A stretch of 21,422 bases of DNA from Smittium culicis (GCA_001970855.1 LSSN01003555.1:1-21422); one strand, 5' to 3'; counted from the first letter of the stretch, positions 1-9,950 are shown. Made by a program: numbers and translations. The notes: generated by a model not told the origin, from the sequence alone.

Positions 1-1035
1 TTTAATTTATCAGAAATCGCTATATTAAAACTTTTATAATTAGTATATTTTAAAAAAATTTTATAATCTCATGTCAAAAAAAACAATAATTAATGTTTAT
101 TAGTATTTTGGATAAAATAAGATTTTTAAACATTCCTAATTGCTATAGAAACTTAGTTTTCTGAAGTTAATTCAAATTAATCACATTTTATATGCTTGAA
201 GCGTTATACAAAAATTAAATTATAACTAATTTTTTTACAAAAATATTATTAGTAAGGTGTAATAATTAATTGTTGTATTCCGACACACTTTATTTGTCAG
301 TATAAAAATCAACGTTTCAATTATTTAGTAAATTTTCATTTAATTGATAAAAACTATTAGTAAAATAAATAAATTGTTAATTTTACTGTGTATGAACATG
401 TATTCGAGAATATCTATGAAAGAAATGTTTCACAACTTATAATATTGCTAAAATAAAATCGCTTAATATATTAGTATCAAATAAATAAAACATAACATTA
501 TGTAAAATAAGGTTTTCACAATGAATTGAATTAATAGAAAAATTGAAACGCTATTCATTTCTGCAAATTATATTAACAACTATAAAATATTCGTAACATT
601 AACATTAATCTAAACCTAATTGCTCTCGTCGATAGAAACGCTCTGTATAAAAAATAAGTGATTTTTTTAATTTTTTTCTATAAATATAATTTTTAAACCA
701 TAATATAGAGAATAACTCTAATGCATATATATATGAAAAGGTTTTGATATCTGGTGGCCCATTTTTTCTAAAGAACTTTCGCCTCAACAGAATTAGCAAT
801 GTACTTATGGTTTGTTTGAGATTCCGAGATATGATGTGATTCTTTAGTCTTGGTTTAGTTGTGATGAGATGAAGTTTGATGTAATTATTTTTCTTTTTTT
901 GAGTAAGACGGGGTGGGGTTATTTAATGCTACAGATGTTTTTATTTTTTTATTTTTTTCCGTTTAATATCAATAAAGCTAATTAATAAAGTAAAGTAAAG
1001 TAAAAAGTTAAAAAATCATTTATTTGGGTGTGGTA
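1..1035. other. AT-rich intergenic sequence, no gene recognised
   Basis: This stretch is dominated by A and T runs and has stops in all frames. The only open frame of any size (64 codons, minus strand, near 605-799) has no recognisable motif and a composition typical of chance frames in such DNA. Around 800-930 the plus strand becomes G and T rich, with a run of GGGG near 910, but I recognise no gene or known repeat there. Confidence 0.6.
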
Positions 1036-1112
1036 TTAACCCATTCCTGCCCAACTATCTTTAAAAATACGAATTTATTGATTCGTTTATGATTAAAAAG
1101 TTTATTTAAAAT
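1036..1112 (+). repeat. End fragment of a piggyBac-like MITE
   Basis: A TTAA at 1036-1039 is followed by CCCATTCCTGCCCAAC and then by a segment containing GAATTTATTGATTCGTTTATG. The same order of motifs occurs at the left ends of the copies near 10187, 10566 and 16975. A TTAA target followed by CCC is typical of piggyBac-type ends. Only the left part is visible here, since no matching right end with a CCCGTGAAAGG-like motif follows. It is either truncated or too diverged to follow. Confidence 0.4.
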
Positions 1113-1274
1113 TTACAGCCAAATCTACATCTACTAACAAATGATTGAGCCTTGTAAATAAATTATTTTAATTGATTACAGCTGGATATATGGAAAACTA
1201 AATACGAACCAGTCCTTATATAGTGTTTAGTATTAGCATGTATAAAATTGTAAAAAATATTAATATCTAACGAA

Positions 1275-1440
1275 AGTCATTAATTTTTTTTAGCAAATAA
1301 AAATTTCTAAATGAGACGATTAAATGGGAGAAACTGAAAAATCTTTTATATTCCACTAATAATATTTACAACGCATGATAAGCAGGCCAATAAAATTAAA
1401 CTACAACAAAGTGTTCTCTTTGTTCAGAATCTGCCATTCG
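1275..1440 (+). repeat. Dispersed repeat R1, copy 1
   Basis: This segment matches 15787-15955 in the same orientation. Both contain AAATTTCTAAATGA, then GATTAAATGG, then a loose middle, and both end in CAGAATCTGC. A shorter related piece lies near 16080-16195 and carries AACAAAGTGCTTTCTTCGTTC followed by CAGAATCTC. No coding potential is seen. The element class is unknown; it could be a degenerate MITE or a solo terminal repeat. Confidence 0.55.
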
Positions 1441-2014
1441 ATGATTTTTTTATAAAGATATAAAAATATAAGCGGTGATTACTAGGAAAACTTAAATCGG
1501 AAAAATTTCACTCCTTCAAATAATCCCCCGCATATTGAAAATAAATAAGCTAATTGAGTTCAAGATATTGAAGAGAATTGTGAATAATCGCCAACTATTG
1601 CGAAATGACATTTAAGGAATAGGTTAAATAATATCAATATTATTATAATTATTATTATCTGAATACAGATTTGAATTGAGATTAAATCGCACCACACTGA
1701 TACAGTACTTTACAATAATTACGTATCCCCTTAAGATAAACTTTGTAGAATTCGCAATTTACATTCTGACTTTCGAAACCAAAATTCTGTTTTGTAAAAG
1801 ATGTCTAATTATAATTATAACCAGAAAAATGAAACTGGATACTATATTTAAACTCTCTAAATCTCCATACTCTACTTTACTACCATACTCCTTTTATTTT
1901 TTAAAAAAAATAATGAAAGTAAATATAAAATAGTTGCTGATTATTTAAGTGTTAGAATAAAAAGTTTATAGTTAATCAATTACACGCCAAGATTGATAGA
2001 TATAGCACTAAAAT
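1441..2014 (+). other. Upstream region of the sulfhydrylase gene
   Basis: This AT-rich stretch lies between repeat R1 and the sulfhydrylase start codon, so it presumably holds that gene's promoter. A TATA-like stretch (ACTATATTTAAAC) sits near 1841-1853, but at about 170 bases from the ATG it is only a candidate. I do not see a CACGTG box of the kind used by Cbf1 in yeast sulfur genes. An 85-codon frame at 1676-1933 is low-complexity and not supported as a gene. Confidence 0.4.
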
Positions 2015-3334
2015 ATGACAGACCAAAAAAGCCCTGAATATAAATTCGAAACACTACAAATTCACGCAGGGTATGATTTAGATCCCGTACACCGCGCTAG
2101 AGGCATTCCTATATACGCCTCAACTTCTTTCGTTTACAAGGACTTCCAGCACGGAGCCGATCTTAGTTCTCTTAAGGTACCTGGGTATGCTTATTCAAGA
2201 ATAGGTAACCCAACTGTTGCCGCTTTAGAAAACAGAATAGCTGCACTGGAAGGCGGTGTAGCTGCTGTCGCCACTTCTTCAGGAACTGCCGCAATCTTTA
2301 AAACAATTATTAATATCTGCCAAGCAGGCGACAATATTGTAGCAACCACCTTTCTATATGGAGGCTCTGTCAATATGTTTAAAGTTACTCTCCCTCGTCT
2401 CGGTATTAAAGTCCATATTGTAAACAGCGATAATGTAGAAGACCTGGCTGCAAAATTCGATAACAAAACTAAAGCTGTATTCGTCGAAACTATCGGCAAC
2501 CCAACTTACAACATTCCTAATATTTCTGAAATTTCACAAGCCGCCCACAATCACGGGATTCCTGTTATTGTCGACAATACTTTTGGAATGGGAGGCTATC
2601 TCTTCCGCCCCATTGAGCACGGTGCCGACATTGTTGTCCACTCAATCACAAAGTGGATTGGTGGCCACGGTTTGGCAATAGGTGGTATAGTTGTTGATGC
2701 TGGAAGTTTCCCATGGAACAATGGCAAATTCCCTCTTATTTCCGGACCTTCTGATAGTTACCACGGCTTATCTTTCTGGGACACATTTGGTTCAGACAAT
2801 CCTGATAAACCGAATCTCGCTTTTGCCGTCAAGTTTCGTGCAGAAGTTCTTAGAGACCTTGGCGCTTGCCTTAATGCTATTGACGCCTGGATGTTTTTGA
2901 TTGGCTTGGAAACTCTCTCTTTGAGAGCTGACAAGCACTGCGAAAATACTCTTGCTGTTGCTCAATGGTTAGAACAACACCCACAAGTAGCTTGGGTCTC
3001 TTATCCAGGACTCCAAAGTCACCCATACCATAACCACGCAAAAGAAGTCTTTAAAAGAGGTTTCGGCGGAGTTCTGAGCTTTGGCTTGAAAGGAAACCCA
3101 ATTAACGGAAACACTTTTGTCTCAAATGTCAAACTTGCCTCAAATTTGGCCAACGTAGGAGACGCCAAAACTTTAGTTATCCACCCATCTACTACAACTC
3201 ACTCTCAGCTAAATGATGATGAAAAGATAGCATCAGGCATTACCCCAGACTTGATTAGAGTCAGTGTCGGAATTGAACACATAGATGATATCATTGCTGA
3301 TTTTGATAAAGCCATTTCTTCAATCGAGTTTTAA
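2015..3334 (+). CDS. MET17: O-acetylhomoserine sulfhydrylase (PLP-dependent, Met17 type)
   Basis: The 439-residue product is a Cys/Met metabolism PLP enzyme. This family joins sulfide to O-acetylhomoserine (some members also use O-acetylserine) to give homocysteine plus acetate, in the cytosol. Visible motifs are Y60-S-R62 in YSRIGNPT, the ATSSGTAA turn at 86-93, YGGS at 115-118, [10 protein letters not shown] near 157-166, IVDNTFG with D187 (expected to pair with the PLP ring nitrogen), and SITKW with K213 as the Schiff-base lysine. The segment near 225-270 ([20 protein letters not shown]) is the insert typical of acetylhomoserine sulfhydrylases rather than cystathionine lyases. R415 in [10 protein letters not shown] is the likely carboxylate-binding arginine. 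Length matches the family and no intron is needed. The start fits the family N-terminus ([10 protein letters not shown]). Third positions are much richer in C and G than the flanks, consistent with a conserved, well-expressed gene. It stands alone, with transposon remnants downstream. Confidence 0.95.
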   Translation: MTDQKSPEYKFETLQIHAGYDLDPVHRARGIPIYASTSFVYKDFQHGADLSSLKVPGYAYSRIGNPTVAALENRIAALEGGVAAVATSSGTAAIFKTIINICQAGDNIVATTFLYGGSVNMFKVTLPRLGIKVHIVNSDNVEDLAAKFDNKTKAVFVETIGNPTYNIPNISEISQAAHNHGIPVIVDNTFGMGGYLFRPIEHGADIVVHSITKWIGGHGLAIGGIVVDAGSFPWNNGKFPLISGPSDSYHGLSFWDTFGSDNPDKPNLAFAVKFRAEVLRDLGACLNAIDAWMFLIGLETLSLRADKHCENTLAVAQWLEQHPQVAWVSYPGLQSHPYHNHAKEVFKRGFGGVLSFGLKGNPINGNTFVSNVKLASNLANVGDAKTLVIHPSTTTHSQLNDDEKIASGITPDLIRVSVGIEHIDDIIADFDKAISSIEF

Positions 3335-3390
3335 TATATTTTTCTATATTTTCATTTTATCTTCGATTCTCGTTATTTCTCCACCTATTT

Positions 3391-3417
3391 ATACTATACT
3401 ATACTATACTATACTAT

Positions 3418-3449
<32 letters not shown>

Positions 3450-3450
3450 T
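3391..3450 (+). repeat. Compound microsatellite, (ATACT)n then (ATTT)n
   Basis: Five to six ATACT units are followed by about eight ATTT units, starting roughly 55 bases after the sulfhydrylase stop codon. It probably lies in or just beyond that gene's 3' UTR. The two tracts adjoin directly. Confidence 0.9.
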
Positions 3451-3723
3451 AGCTTAACTTCATGCAGCTTGTGCTTAAAATCGTCATTAACTCACTATTT
3501 TTATAAATATGACAGCAATTAAAAATTTTTTGTTTATGATTTAGATACGTTAATTAAAATGACATTAGCTGATCGATTCGATTCCTTAGAATTTAACATA
3601 TTTTCAAAAGATGTTTAGGACGTTATTAAAAAAGCAATTGATTTTTTTCTATAAAAAATTGGTCACTTAAATCTTTGAGATCCCAAACTTTTCTTATAAA
3701 ACACTTATTAAATTTCTCATGTA

Positions 3724-3994
3724 GAGCCAATAATTTTAGAGAATCTATAAAAAAATTTTTCTTATCTACTATTCGATTTTTTTAAGCCTTTTCTAAATAA
3801 AATTGACTATAATCATAAAACACTTAGTCTATCTACTTTACTTATTAATACATCTATTTTGAGCTTGCTAAGAGCTAAATTTTGGTACGAGTCTGGTCTC
3901 TACTCTCTCTCTCTCTCTATCTCTCTTAGAAAAGTTTTCTTGGGCGAGCCAATAGGATTAGAGAATCTATAAAATTTTATTTCTTATCTACTAG
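3724..3994 (+). repeat. Tandem LINE 5' UTR monomers (222-bp period)
   Basis: A unit starting GAGCCAATAATTTTAGAG at 3724 runs to 3945. A second partial unit, starting GAGCCAATAGGATTAGAG at 3946, continues to about 3993, giving a 222-bp period. The same unit occurs once in the LINE 5' UTR at about 18778-18960, with shared motifs AAAATTGACTATAA, ACTTAGTCTAT / ACGTAGTCTAT, AAGAGCTA and GGTCTCT. Tandem 5' UTR monomers are known as promoter units in some LINE families such as mouse L1. That these act as promoters is inference. The second unit is cut and joined to ORF2 sequence at about 3994. Confidence 0.7.
3900..3928 (+). repeat. CT-rich microsatellite inside the LINE monomer
   Basis: A TCTC run, interrupted once by an A, sits at the 3' end of the first monomer. 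The equivalent place just upstream of 18770 has a shorter TCTATCTCTCTG, so the tract has changed length between copies. Confidence 0.8.
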
Positions 3995-4555
3995 GCAATC
4001 CGAATGGTTGCCAACGTCGGGAAATCAGCGGCCATGGAGCGCAATAGGGACGAACTGGGCATAGCCTCAGTGTTCATGCGCACCAGCACAGCTCGTGAGC
4101 GTGCATACCACAAATGGCCAACATCAAAAACATGGATCGCCGACCTCATCAAGTCACCGATGAAGGCCCGGATGGCCACCTGGGTGACCGGGAGCGCCCG
4201 GTGGATCAAAAAATTTTGCTCTCAAGATTCAAACGGTCAGACTATAATCACAATAGTCGACCGGAAACGACGAAATAACCGGTCTGTCATCCATCAGTGG
4301 ACGGTGGACAGGAAAATAGGCAATAAAGGCAACTGGGTTGACCTTCAAGCAATGTATCCGGACCTGAAGCTGGGCCTTCAGGACATTGGAAAAATGCGTA
4401 TGGGCACATTCCGGACCGCCCAGCGCCTGTCGAACATGAAAATCGTCGACCAAAAATTCAAAAATTTTTGCCCCTGCTGCAACTTGTGTGTGCCTGAGAC
4501 GGTCGACTACATCTTTTGAGCTGCAGCTGGATGCGAAATCACTGAACAAAACTTT
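3995..4555 (+). pseudogene. LINE ORF2 C-terminal fragment, internally deleted copy
   Basis: An open frame from 3995 (first ATG 4004) to the stop at 4517-4519 encodes the region after the reverse transcriptase of a LINE ORF2. It ends with the cysteine-rich motif FCPCCNLCVPETVDYIF, which resembles the C-terminal CCHC-type finger of many LINE ORF2 proteins (C..C, then ETVEH-like, then a final C). The TGA at 4517 interrupts that motif. Reading on in frame gives AAAGC and then a TAA at about 4556, so the final cysteine may lie just past the break. The fragment is joined directly to 5' UTR monomers, so ORF1, endonuclease and reverse transcriptase are missing. No poly(A) tail follows. It probably belongs to the same family as the LINE at 18744, judged by the shared 5' UTR. 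Confidence 0.75.
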
Positions 4556-5075
4556 TAATTTAAATCATATATCTCGATATTTTATACTATAGAGTATAAT
4601 TGATTATTATTTCGCCTTAAAACTAATCGAAAATTTGTATCAATCTGTTGGAGCTACAGGATAGGATCGATTCATATAAAATTTTTTATGTGTGAATAAT
4701 TATGTATACAATCCCAAATGATAATTTATTAATTAAAATAAATATATATATAAATGTAGGCTACGTTATAATTTTTGCAGAATTGAATTTTTACCTATTA
4801 TTAATTAGCTGACTATATAGCAAGAAATTTACAATTTAATATTATAACAAATCATATTTTTCACTACATATCTCAAGAAATTTGTTAAAATTTATATGAC
4901 GTCGAGTGTGTCATAAACCAAATCGGGAATGTTCTATAACGTTCTAGAATCATCTGAATCATTTGATCAGCAATTTTTTAGACTCATATTAAATATTAAT
5001 TAATAGTTTTATAGTTTCTAATGATCTCCATTTACATTACGTAACCATTAAATTAGTTCTCAAATATTTTTGAAT
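4556..5075. other. AT-rich sequence between LINE fragment and MULE
   Basis: No gene, RNA gene or repeat is recognised. The stretch contains only short frames and A/T runs. Confidence 0.55.
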
Positions 5076-5351
5076 AGTAATTATTTTATGGTTAAATATT
5101 AAACACAATAACTTTTAATGATTTTTAAGATCTTTTTTCAAATTCAAAGATCTTTTAATTCCAAAAATTTTTACTTAATTTCCAAGATTTATTCATAAAA
5201 TAAGCGTGAATTTCAAGACTTTTTTTAATTAAATCCAAGATGTTTTTCGCGTCGATTAATATGAATTATTTTATTGGTTTGTTATATTTTATTTTTATAA
5301 ATTTTAATAAAATTATTTTTAAATTTAATAATAGCAGTTGCTATAGTATAC
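5076..5351 (+). repeat. MULE left terminal inverted repeat
   Basis: This matches the reverse complement of 9479-9750 along nearly its whole length. Shared blocks, read inward, include ATTAAACACAA, AAGATCTTTTTTCAAATTCA, TTTCCAAGATTTATTCATAA, TTCGCGTCGATTAATATG, ATTGGTTTGTTATATTTTAT and AATAATAGCAGTTGCTATA at the inner edge. Differences are scattered substitutions and short indels. Confidence 0.85.
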
Positions 5352-5753
5352 AAAGGGCGCCAGTCGTGTATTAAAAAATAAAGTATAAATAGTATACTTA
5401 GGCTTCAAAACATAAATTTTTGATACTTAAACATATAAAAATAAAATATTTTGCGTAAATTGGGATTTTAAAAGACAAAAAAACAAAAAGAATTCAAGAA
5501 ATCAGCGCAGATAGATACTTTTTATGAAAAGAGTTATAATAAATTTCCAAATTTTTATTTAAAGTAAATAAAAAGAGTTTATAATTAATATAACTGATTT
5601 TATGTCATTAAACAGCACAATTAAATATTAAATCATGTTTTATAATATAAAGAATAGGATAACTGAACAAAAAAAAATTTTTTGAAAGAGATATAGATAA
5701 ATGAAGAGTATTATTTACTAAAAAATTGACTCAAAAATGATTATACAGTATAA

Positions 5754-5938
5754 TACTGTGTTAATTTCAAAATAAATGGCTGCAAAGAAGATTTGAAGGT
5801 TGTTTATAAGGAAAATGGCGATATTGAAACATTAATAACAGATAAACATTCTGAGGATTGTTATGTTGAAAAGAAAAAATCCAAGAAAGACAAGATATTG
5901 AAATTCTACCGCTTAGGGTATAAACCTAAACCAATTTA
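5754..5938 (+). pseudogene. MULE N-terminal zinc-binding (FLYWCH-like) fragment
   Basis: A 61-codon open stretch between two stops reads YCVNFKINGCKEDL, then GDIETLITDKHSEDC. The spacing (C, C about seven residues on, then an H-containing element) and the phrase ITDKHSEDC resemble the WRC/FLYWCH-like zinc domain that precedes the transposase in many MULEs. It is in a different frame (frame 3) from the transposase block at 6146 (frame 2), and the linker between them is full of stops. This is therefore the decayed start of the same gene. The family call rests on motif resemblance only. Confidence 0.5.
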
Positions 5939-6145
5939 AAAAAAAATTAGAATTTAATGGGAGTGATTTGGATTTTAAAGTTTTATATACTACTATAAAC
6001 AATTTCAGAATAAAAACACTGAAATTTTTTTTTGAAAAGTACTGAAATCTTTGTAAATTTATGAAAATCTATGTAATATAATCATGAATTTTATGAGCCA
6101 TATATAGCAGATTATTGCTCTAATATCGGTATTATCAGATGTAAT

Positions 6146-7163
6146 ATGATATCTAAAAATCTATTATCTTTGTTTTCGAAATCAGAAAAATTGCACATTG
6201 ATTCGATATTTAGGTTAGTTATTGGAGATTATCCAGTAATAATATCTGAATTCGCTGAAATTGATCAAAATTTTGTTGCAATATCAATATTCATAACACA
6301 GAGTGACAATTTTAAATCATACTTGTGGATTTTTGAGACTCTCTTCAATGAATTAGAAGGACTTGAATTAAAATGGAATGCAAAAACTTTGATAGCTGAC
6401 TCTGCAGAAGCTATAACAAAGGCTAATAGTCTGTTCAAAAAAATTATGAAAAGAAATAATTGCTGGTATCATGCTTCAAAGAAAATTCACGATATTCTTA
6501 ATACCGGTGGAGGTGTCTATAAAAACGACATTAAATTTGAAATTTCACAAATACAATTGATGCCAACACAAGAATGGTTTGAAATATCTAAATACTTTTT
6601 TAATAAAAAGTGGACTGCTATTTCAAAAGTTGACAGTGTAATAAAAAAAATAAATCAACTATACTTTTAAAAAAACTCAAACTGGAATGAAAGCTTTGAT
6701 ATATTTTCACCTTAAACTAACAGTTCTCTTGAGAGGATTAAAAGAGCTATAAAGAATAAATACACATAATGGAAAAAATTATCTTTGCTGGAATTTTTAG
6801 CCTTATCCAAGAGGGTACTGAAAGAATCGGAGGATTTCTACAAACCTAATTTTGGGAAAATGTGCTATAATGAGATATCTTCTATTGATATTAGCATATT
6901 AAACATTATATTTTTGACTGAAAAACTTGGAAAAGAATTTCATTTAGTATTTAAAATTCGTATTAACCATTCTGATGACCAAAATCACAAATATAATAAC
7001 AAAAGATAAATTTGAAAATTTAGACAGCGTGGCTCGGTTTTTTAGGGATTATAATATCATCATAGTTGAAAAATCTATTAATAGTTACTTGGGTGCGTAC
7101 TGCTCATGTTTCAATTTTTTGAAAGAAAAAAAAATTGTATTCACATATATACATTCTTTTTAA
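6146..7163 (+). pseudogene. MULE transposase, broken by nonsense mutations and a frameshift
   Basis: The first open block (174 codons, 6146-6670) matches the MULE DDE domain. It has LHIDSIFRLVIGDYPVI with candidate catalytic D19, WIFETLF near 61-67, TLIADSAEAITKA with candidate D85, and the family's CxxH pair in NNCWYHA (C106, H109). The same frame continues past TAA stops at 6668, 6713 and 6767 with TNSSLERIKRAIKN, a typical MULE segment, and then LSLLEFLALSKRVLKES up to 7009. The final part lies in another frame (about 6975-7163) and ends in YCSCF..YIH, which looks like a SWIM finger (CxC..CxH) whose third cysteine is now tyrosine. The visible in-frame stops are all TAA. The protein would have started further upstream, in the region of the zinc-finger fragment. 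Confidence 0.85.
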
Positions 7164-8404
7164 TATCTGGAAAATCAAATTTTGTTAACATAAGTCTTAT
7201 CAGCAACAAGAGAAAGCGCGGTAGAACGAAAAGCGTACTGAAGAATTATAGTCTTCGGTCTAATTGAAAAATTATATTTATTTAAAAAAATTTCACGTTT
7301 AAAAATATAAATTTGTATTAAATTTAATCTATTTTATAAATATTAAAAATTGCAATGAACTGAATGCTATTTTAATTTAAATTAAAACCGTATTTATAAT
7401 ATGAGTAATTATGGATTATTATACTATAATATAGAATTCACTTGATTCAAATTGATATACTCCGTATTATAGCATAATATCATATGATTAAATACTTAAA
7501 TTAGTTCAATTTAAAAAATTACTATTTATAATTTTGCTTTTAAAAGTATTGTAAAAAAAATTATAAACTATGAGATAAAATTTACTCTAAAATAGGCTAC
7601 TAGCTATAAATTCCATAAATTAATTAATTAATATTATCCAGCTAGCTTTTTTTCTTGTGAAAAGATTCTCACATATTATTTTTGTTTTTATAAACCTTCA
7701 ACATTTATTATATATTGATAACTATATAAAAATTAATAATTATACTACATAAATATATTCTCTTCAGATTCATTAATTGAATATTTAAGTAATATACCAT
7801 TAATCTTTCCTATGATAGCTTAATATTTTGAAATAATATAAAATCATTGAGATTAATTATGAGAGATGAATTTATTAGGTTTTTAACGCTGATTAAATTT
7901 TTAAGTGGCTCTAATTTAAAAATCAGGGCAAGTTCGAAATCGATTTTACGCGCTTAATAGTCATTAATCAGATACTTTTATTTGTGAACTTTCAATTTGC
8001 AAAAAAATATATCTTATATTATATGATATTAATTCATAAAAAATATTTATAGCGATTTCGTAAATTTCTTAAAAGCATTGGCATTATCGTATATCTTTAA
8101 AGAAAAAAAATTATCATAAATTTTAACGCTTTAAACAGTATGCTAGATAATATGGATATACATATAAGGAAAAAAAAATTAATTATTAATACAATTAAAA
8201 AAAATCATAATTTATATAAAGAAAAATATCTTAATAATAAATAGCTTGTCTCAGATAAAAAAAAATTCTGTTGAAAGTTCAGGATTTGATGATTGAAAAA
8301 AATAAAGTGAAGCTACATTAAATGTGCCACTGGATATTTATTTTTTTATTTATATTAAAAAAGTTTTATACCTATTTCTAAAATAGATTTCGATGTTTTT
8401 AGCG
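7164..8404. other. AT-rich interior of the MULE, nothing recognised
   Basis: This stretch of more than 1.2 kb inside the MULE has stops in all frames and no recognisable repeat or RNA gene. Confidence 0.55.
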
Positions 8405-8845
8405 TTAGTATAAAACTAAGTACAGAATACTGTCCCCTCAAAGAATACTGTAGCCTAAAGGAAACAAGTATATGCAATGACGGATCTCGGGAGACCTGAA
8501 ATCATCAGAGTTGATCATATCACGTCTACTCATATCCTGATCCAACTCCTAGTCAACTATATTTAGTTTTGGGGTGCTTTTATTTATGTTGTATAAGGGG
8601 ATCTTTCTGTTAAACCAACTGCATGATGCGAGCAGGAACAGATCAACCCGAAGGTTGAAAACCAGTCAGCTTCCCCATAGTGACCTCAAATAAAGTTGAT
8701 AGAGCCCTAGCCGCGTACCTCCGTCAACCCAAAATTGACCTTGAGATATTATACCGATTCTCATTATATGGGAAGACTGATTACAATACTTAGTCTTAAT
8801 ACTAGAATTTTTATCATGAAAGGCGATAAAATCTCTTAAACATCA
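8405..8845. pseudogene. Decayed coding-like island inside the MULE, function unknown
   Basis: Base composition here is clearly richer in G+C than on either side, as in the window's other coding remnants. On the plus strand a frame from 8623 to 8793 has a single TGA (8656-8658) and reads VTSNKVDRALAAYLRQPK and onward in its second half. A second plus frame (from 8478) gives 29 residues starting MTDLGRPEII. On the minus strand one frame stays open from about 8845 down to a TGA near 8674, with GQFWVDGGTRLGLYQLY, and then continues to about 8432 with only one more internal stop (TAG near 8550). I cannot decide which strand was coding and I recognise no family. It could be a captured host gene fragment, a second MULE gene, or part of another transposon inserted into it. 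Confidence 0.35.
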
Positions 8846-9478
8846 TATCATTAACTAAAATAAGCAATAAATCCTTGTGTAGTTTTGGGATTTTCTTAAT
8901 GGGCTCTAATTACATTAATTCTCATCTCCCATTAAGATATCATTACTTTTCAGAGGGTTCTATTCTCACATACAAGGGTTATTGGCAATGGTGAAATAAT
9001 CGATCACATACCCAGTAATATTCAAATGCATTGACATTATCGTGGTTATATTTCACATAATAAAAGATAAACATTCGAACAAAGTTTCTAAATATAAAGC
9101 AATTAATTTTTTTTATAGCATTAAAAAATTAAGCGTGTAAATAATTATTGTTTTATAATTATTGAGTAACTGCAAAATATTAATTTTCTTACATTTTATG
9201 AAGTACAATTATTCGAAATATTGTAATAGGGAAAAAACAGATTTAATGGAAAGTAAAAAAAAAGGTAATTGGAAAAATTATAGTTAATTGAAGTATAAGA
9301 AAAAAAATCCCAAAAAAATTTGAATCGAAATGAATTATCTATGAAAATTAGATTTGATTTATATTCTTTTATTTCCACTTTGGTTTAAAAAAATTATATT
9401 CATTTTTAAACCGTATTTTTTTAACATTGTGACATACAATGTTCTCTTCGACAGTTATAGATATTAAAATGTCAAATA
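8846..9478. other. AT-rich interior of the MULE up to the right repeat
   Basis: No gene recognised. A 60-codon minus-strand frame at 9196-9378 is rich in F, Y, N and S and has the composition of a chance frame. Confidence 0.5.
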
Positions 9479-9750
9479 TATAATATAGCAACTGCTATTA
9501 TTAAATTTAAAAAGAATTTTATTAAAATTTATAAAAATAAAATATAACAAACCAATAAAATAATTCATATTAATCGACGCGAAAAACATCTTGGATTTAA
9601 TTAAAAAAAGTCTTGAAATTCACGCTTATTTTATGAATAAATCTTGGAAATTAAGTAAAAATTTTTGGAATTAAAAGATCTTTGAATTTGAAAAAAGATC
9701 TTGAAAATTAATAAAAGTTCTTGTGTTTAATAGTTAACCATTATTTTACT
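9479..9750 (-). repeat. MULE right terminal inverted repeat
   Basis: This is the inverted partner of 5076-5351. The inner edge reads TATAGCAACTGCTATTATT, and the outer edge lies near TTAACCATTATTTTACT. The outer 20 bases differ from the left end by several changes, so the exact tip is uncertain by perhaps 10 bases. Confidence 0.85.
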
Positions 9751-9950
9751 AGTAAGCATCGAATTAGCAGCAATGTTGATTACTTACTTATTCTTGAATA
9801 TTCTTTTAGGCTTTATTATTTTTATTTTTTATTTCTCGTCGTTCAAAAACCAAGAATAGAAAAAGTATAAAATGGATGCAATTTCTGTTCTTGGGTTATG
9901 ATATCTAGTATCTTTTATATTTAAATTATATTAAATAAACTTTACAATGA

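Larger units (their letters stand above)
5076..9750 (+). mobile_element. MULE (Mutator-like) DNA transposon, decayed
   Basis: The element is defined by long terminal inverted repeats (5076-5351 and 9479-9750) around a Mutator-type transposase remnant on the plus strand. Total length is about 4.7 kb. Long inverted repeats plus this transposase type are the hallmark of MULEs, which cut and paste through a DDE transposase and usually make 8-11 bp target duplications. I could not identify a convincing target duplication because the outermost bases have diverged. The interior holds a zinc-finger-like fragment (5754-5938), the transposase remnant (6146-7163), a long empty AT-rich stretch and a G+C-richer coding-like island (8405-8845). 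All coding parts are broken, so the element is no longer autonomous. Confidence 0.8.

Noticed and set aside
605..799. 64-codon minus-strand frame
   Set aside because: It is biased to F, Y, K and R from AT-rich DNA, with no motif or context.
1676..1933. 85-codon open frame upstream of the sulfhydrylase gene
   Set aside because: It is low-complexity (I, L, K, Y rich), has no motif, and is at a length expected by chance near a longer AT-rich tract.
4229..4549. 106-codon minus-strand frame
   Set aside because: It is antisense to the recognisable LINE ORF2 C-terminus.
8640..8670. RNA polymerase III B-box-like sequence (GGTTGAAAACC) suggesting a SINE
   Set aside because: The match to GGTTCGANNCC lacks the central CG, no A box is found at the right distance, and no tail is seen.
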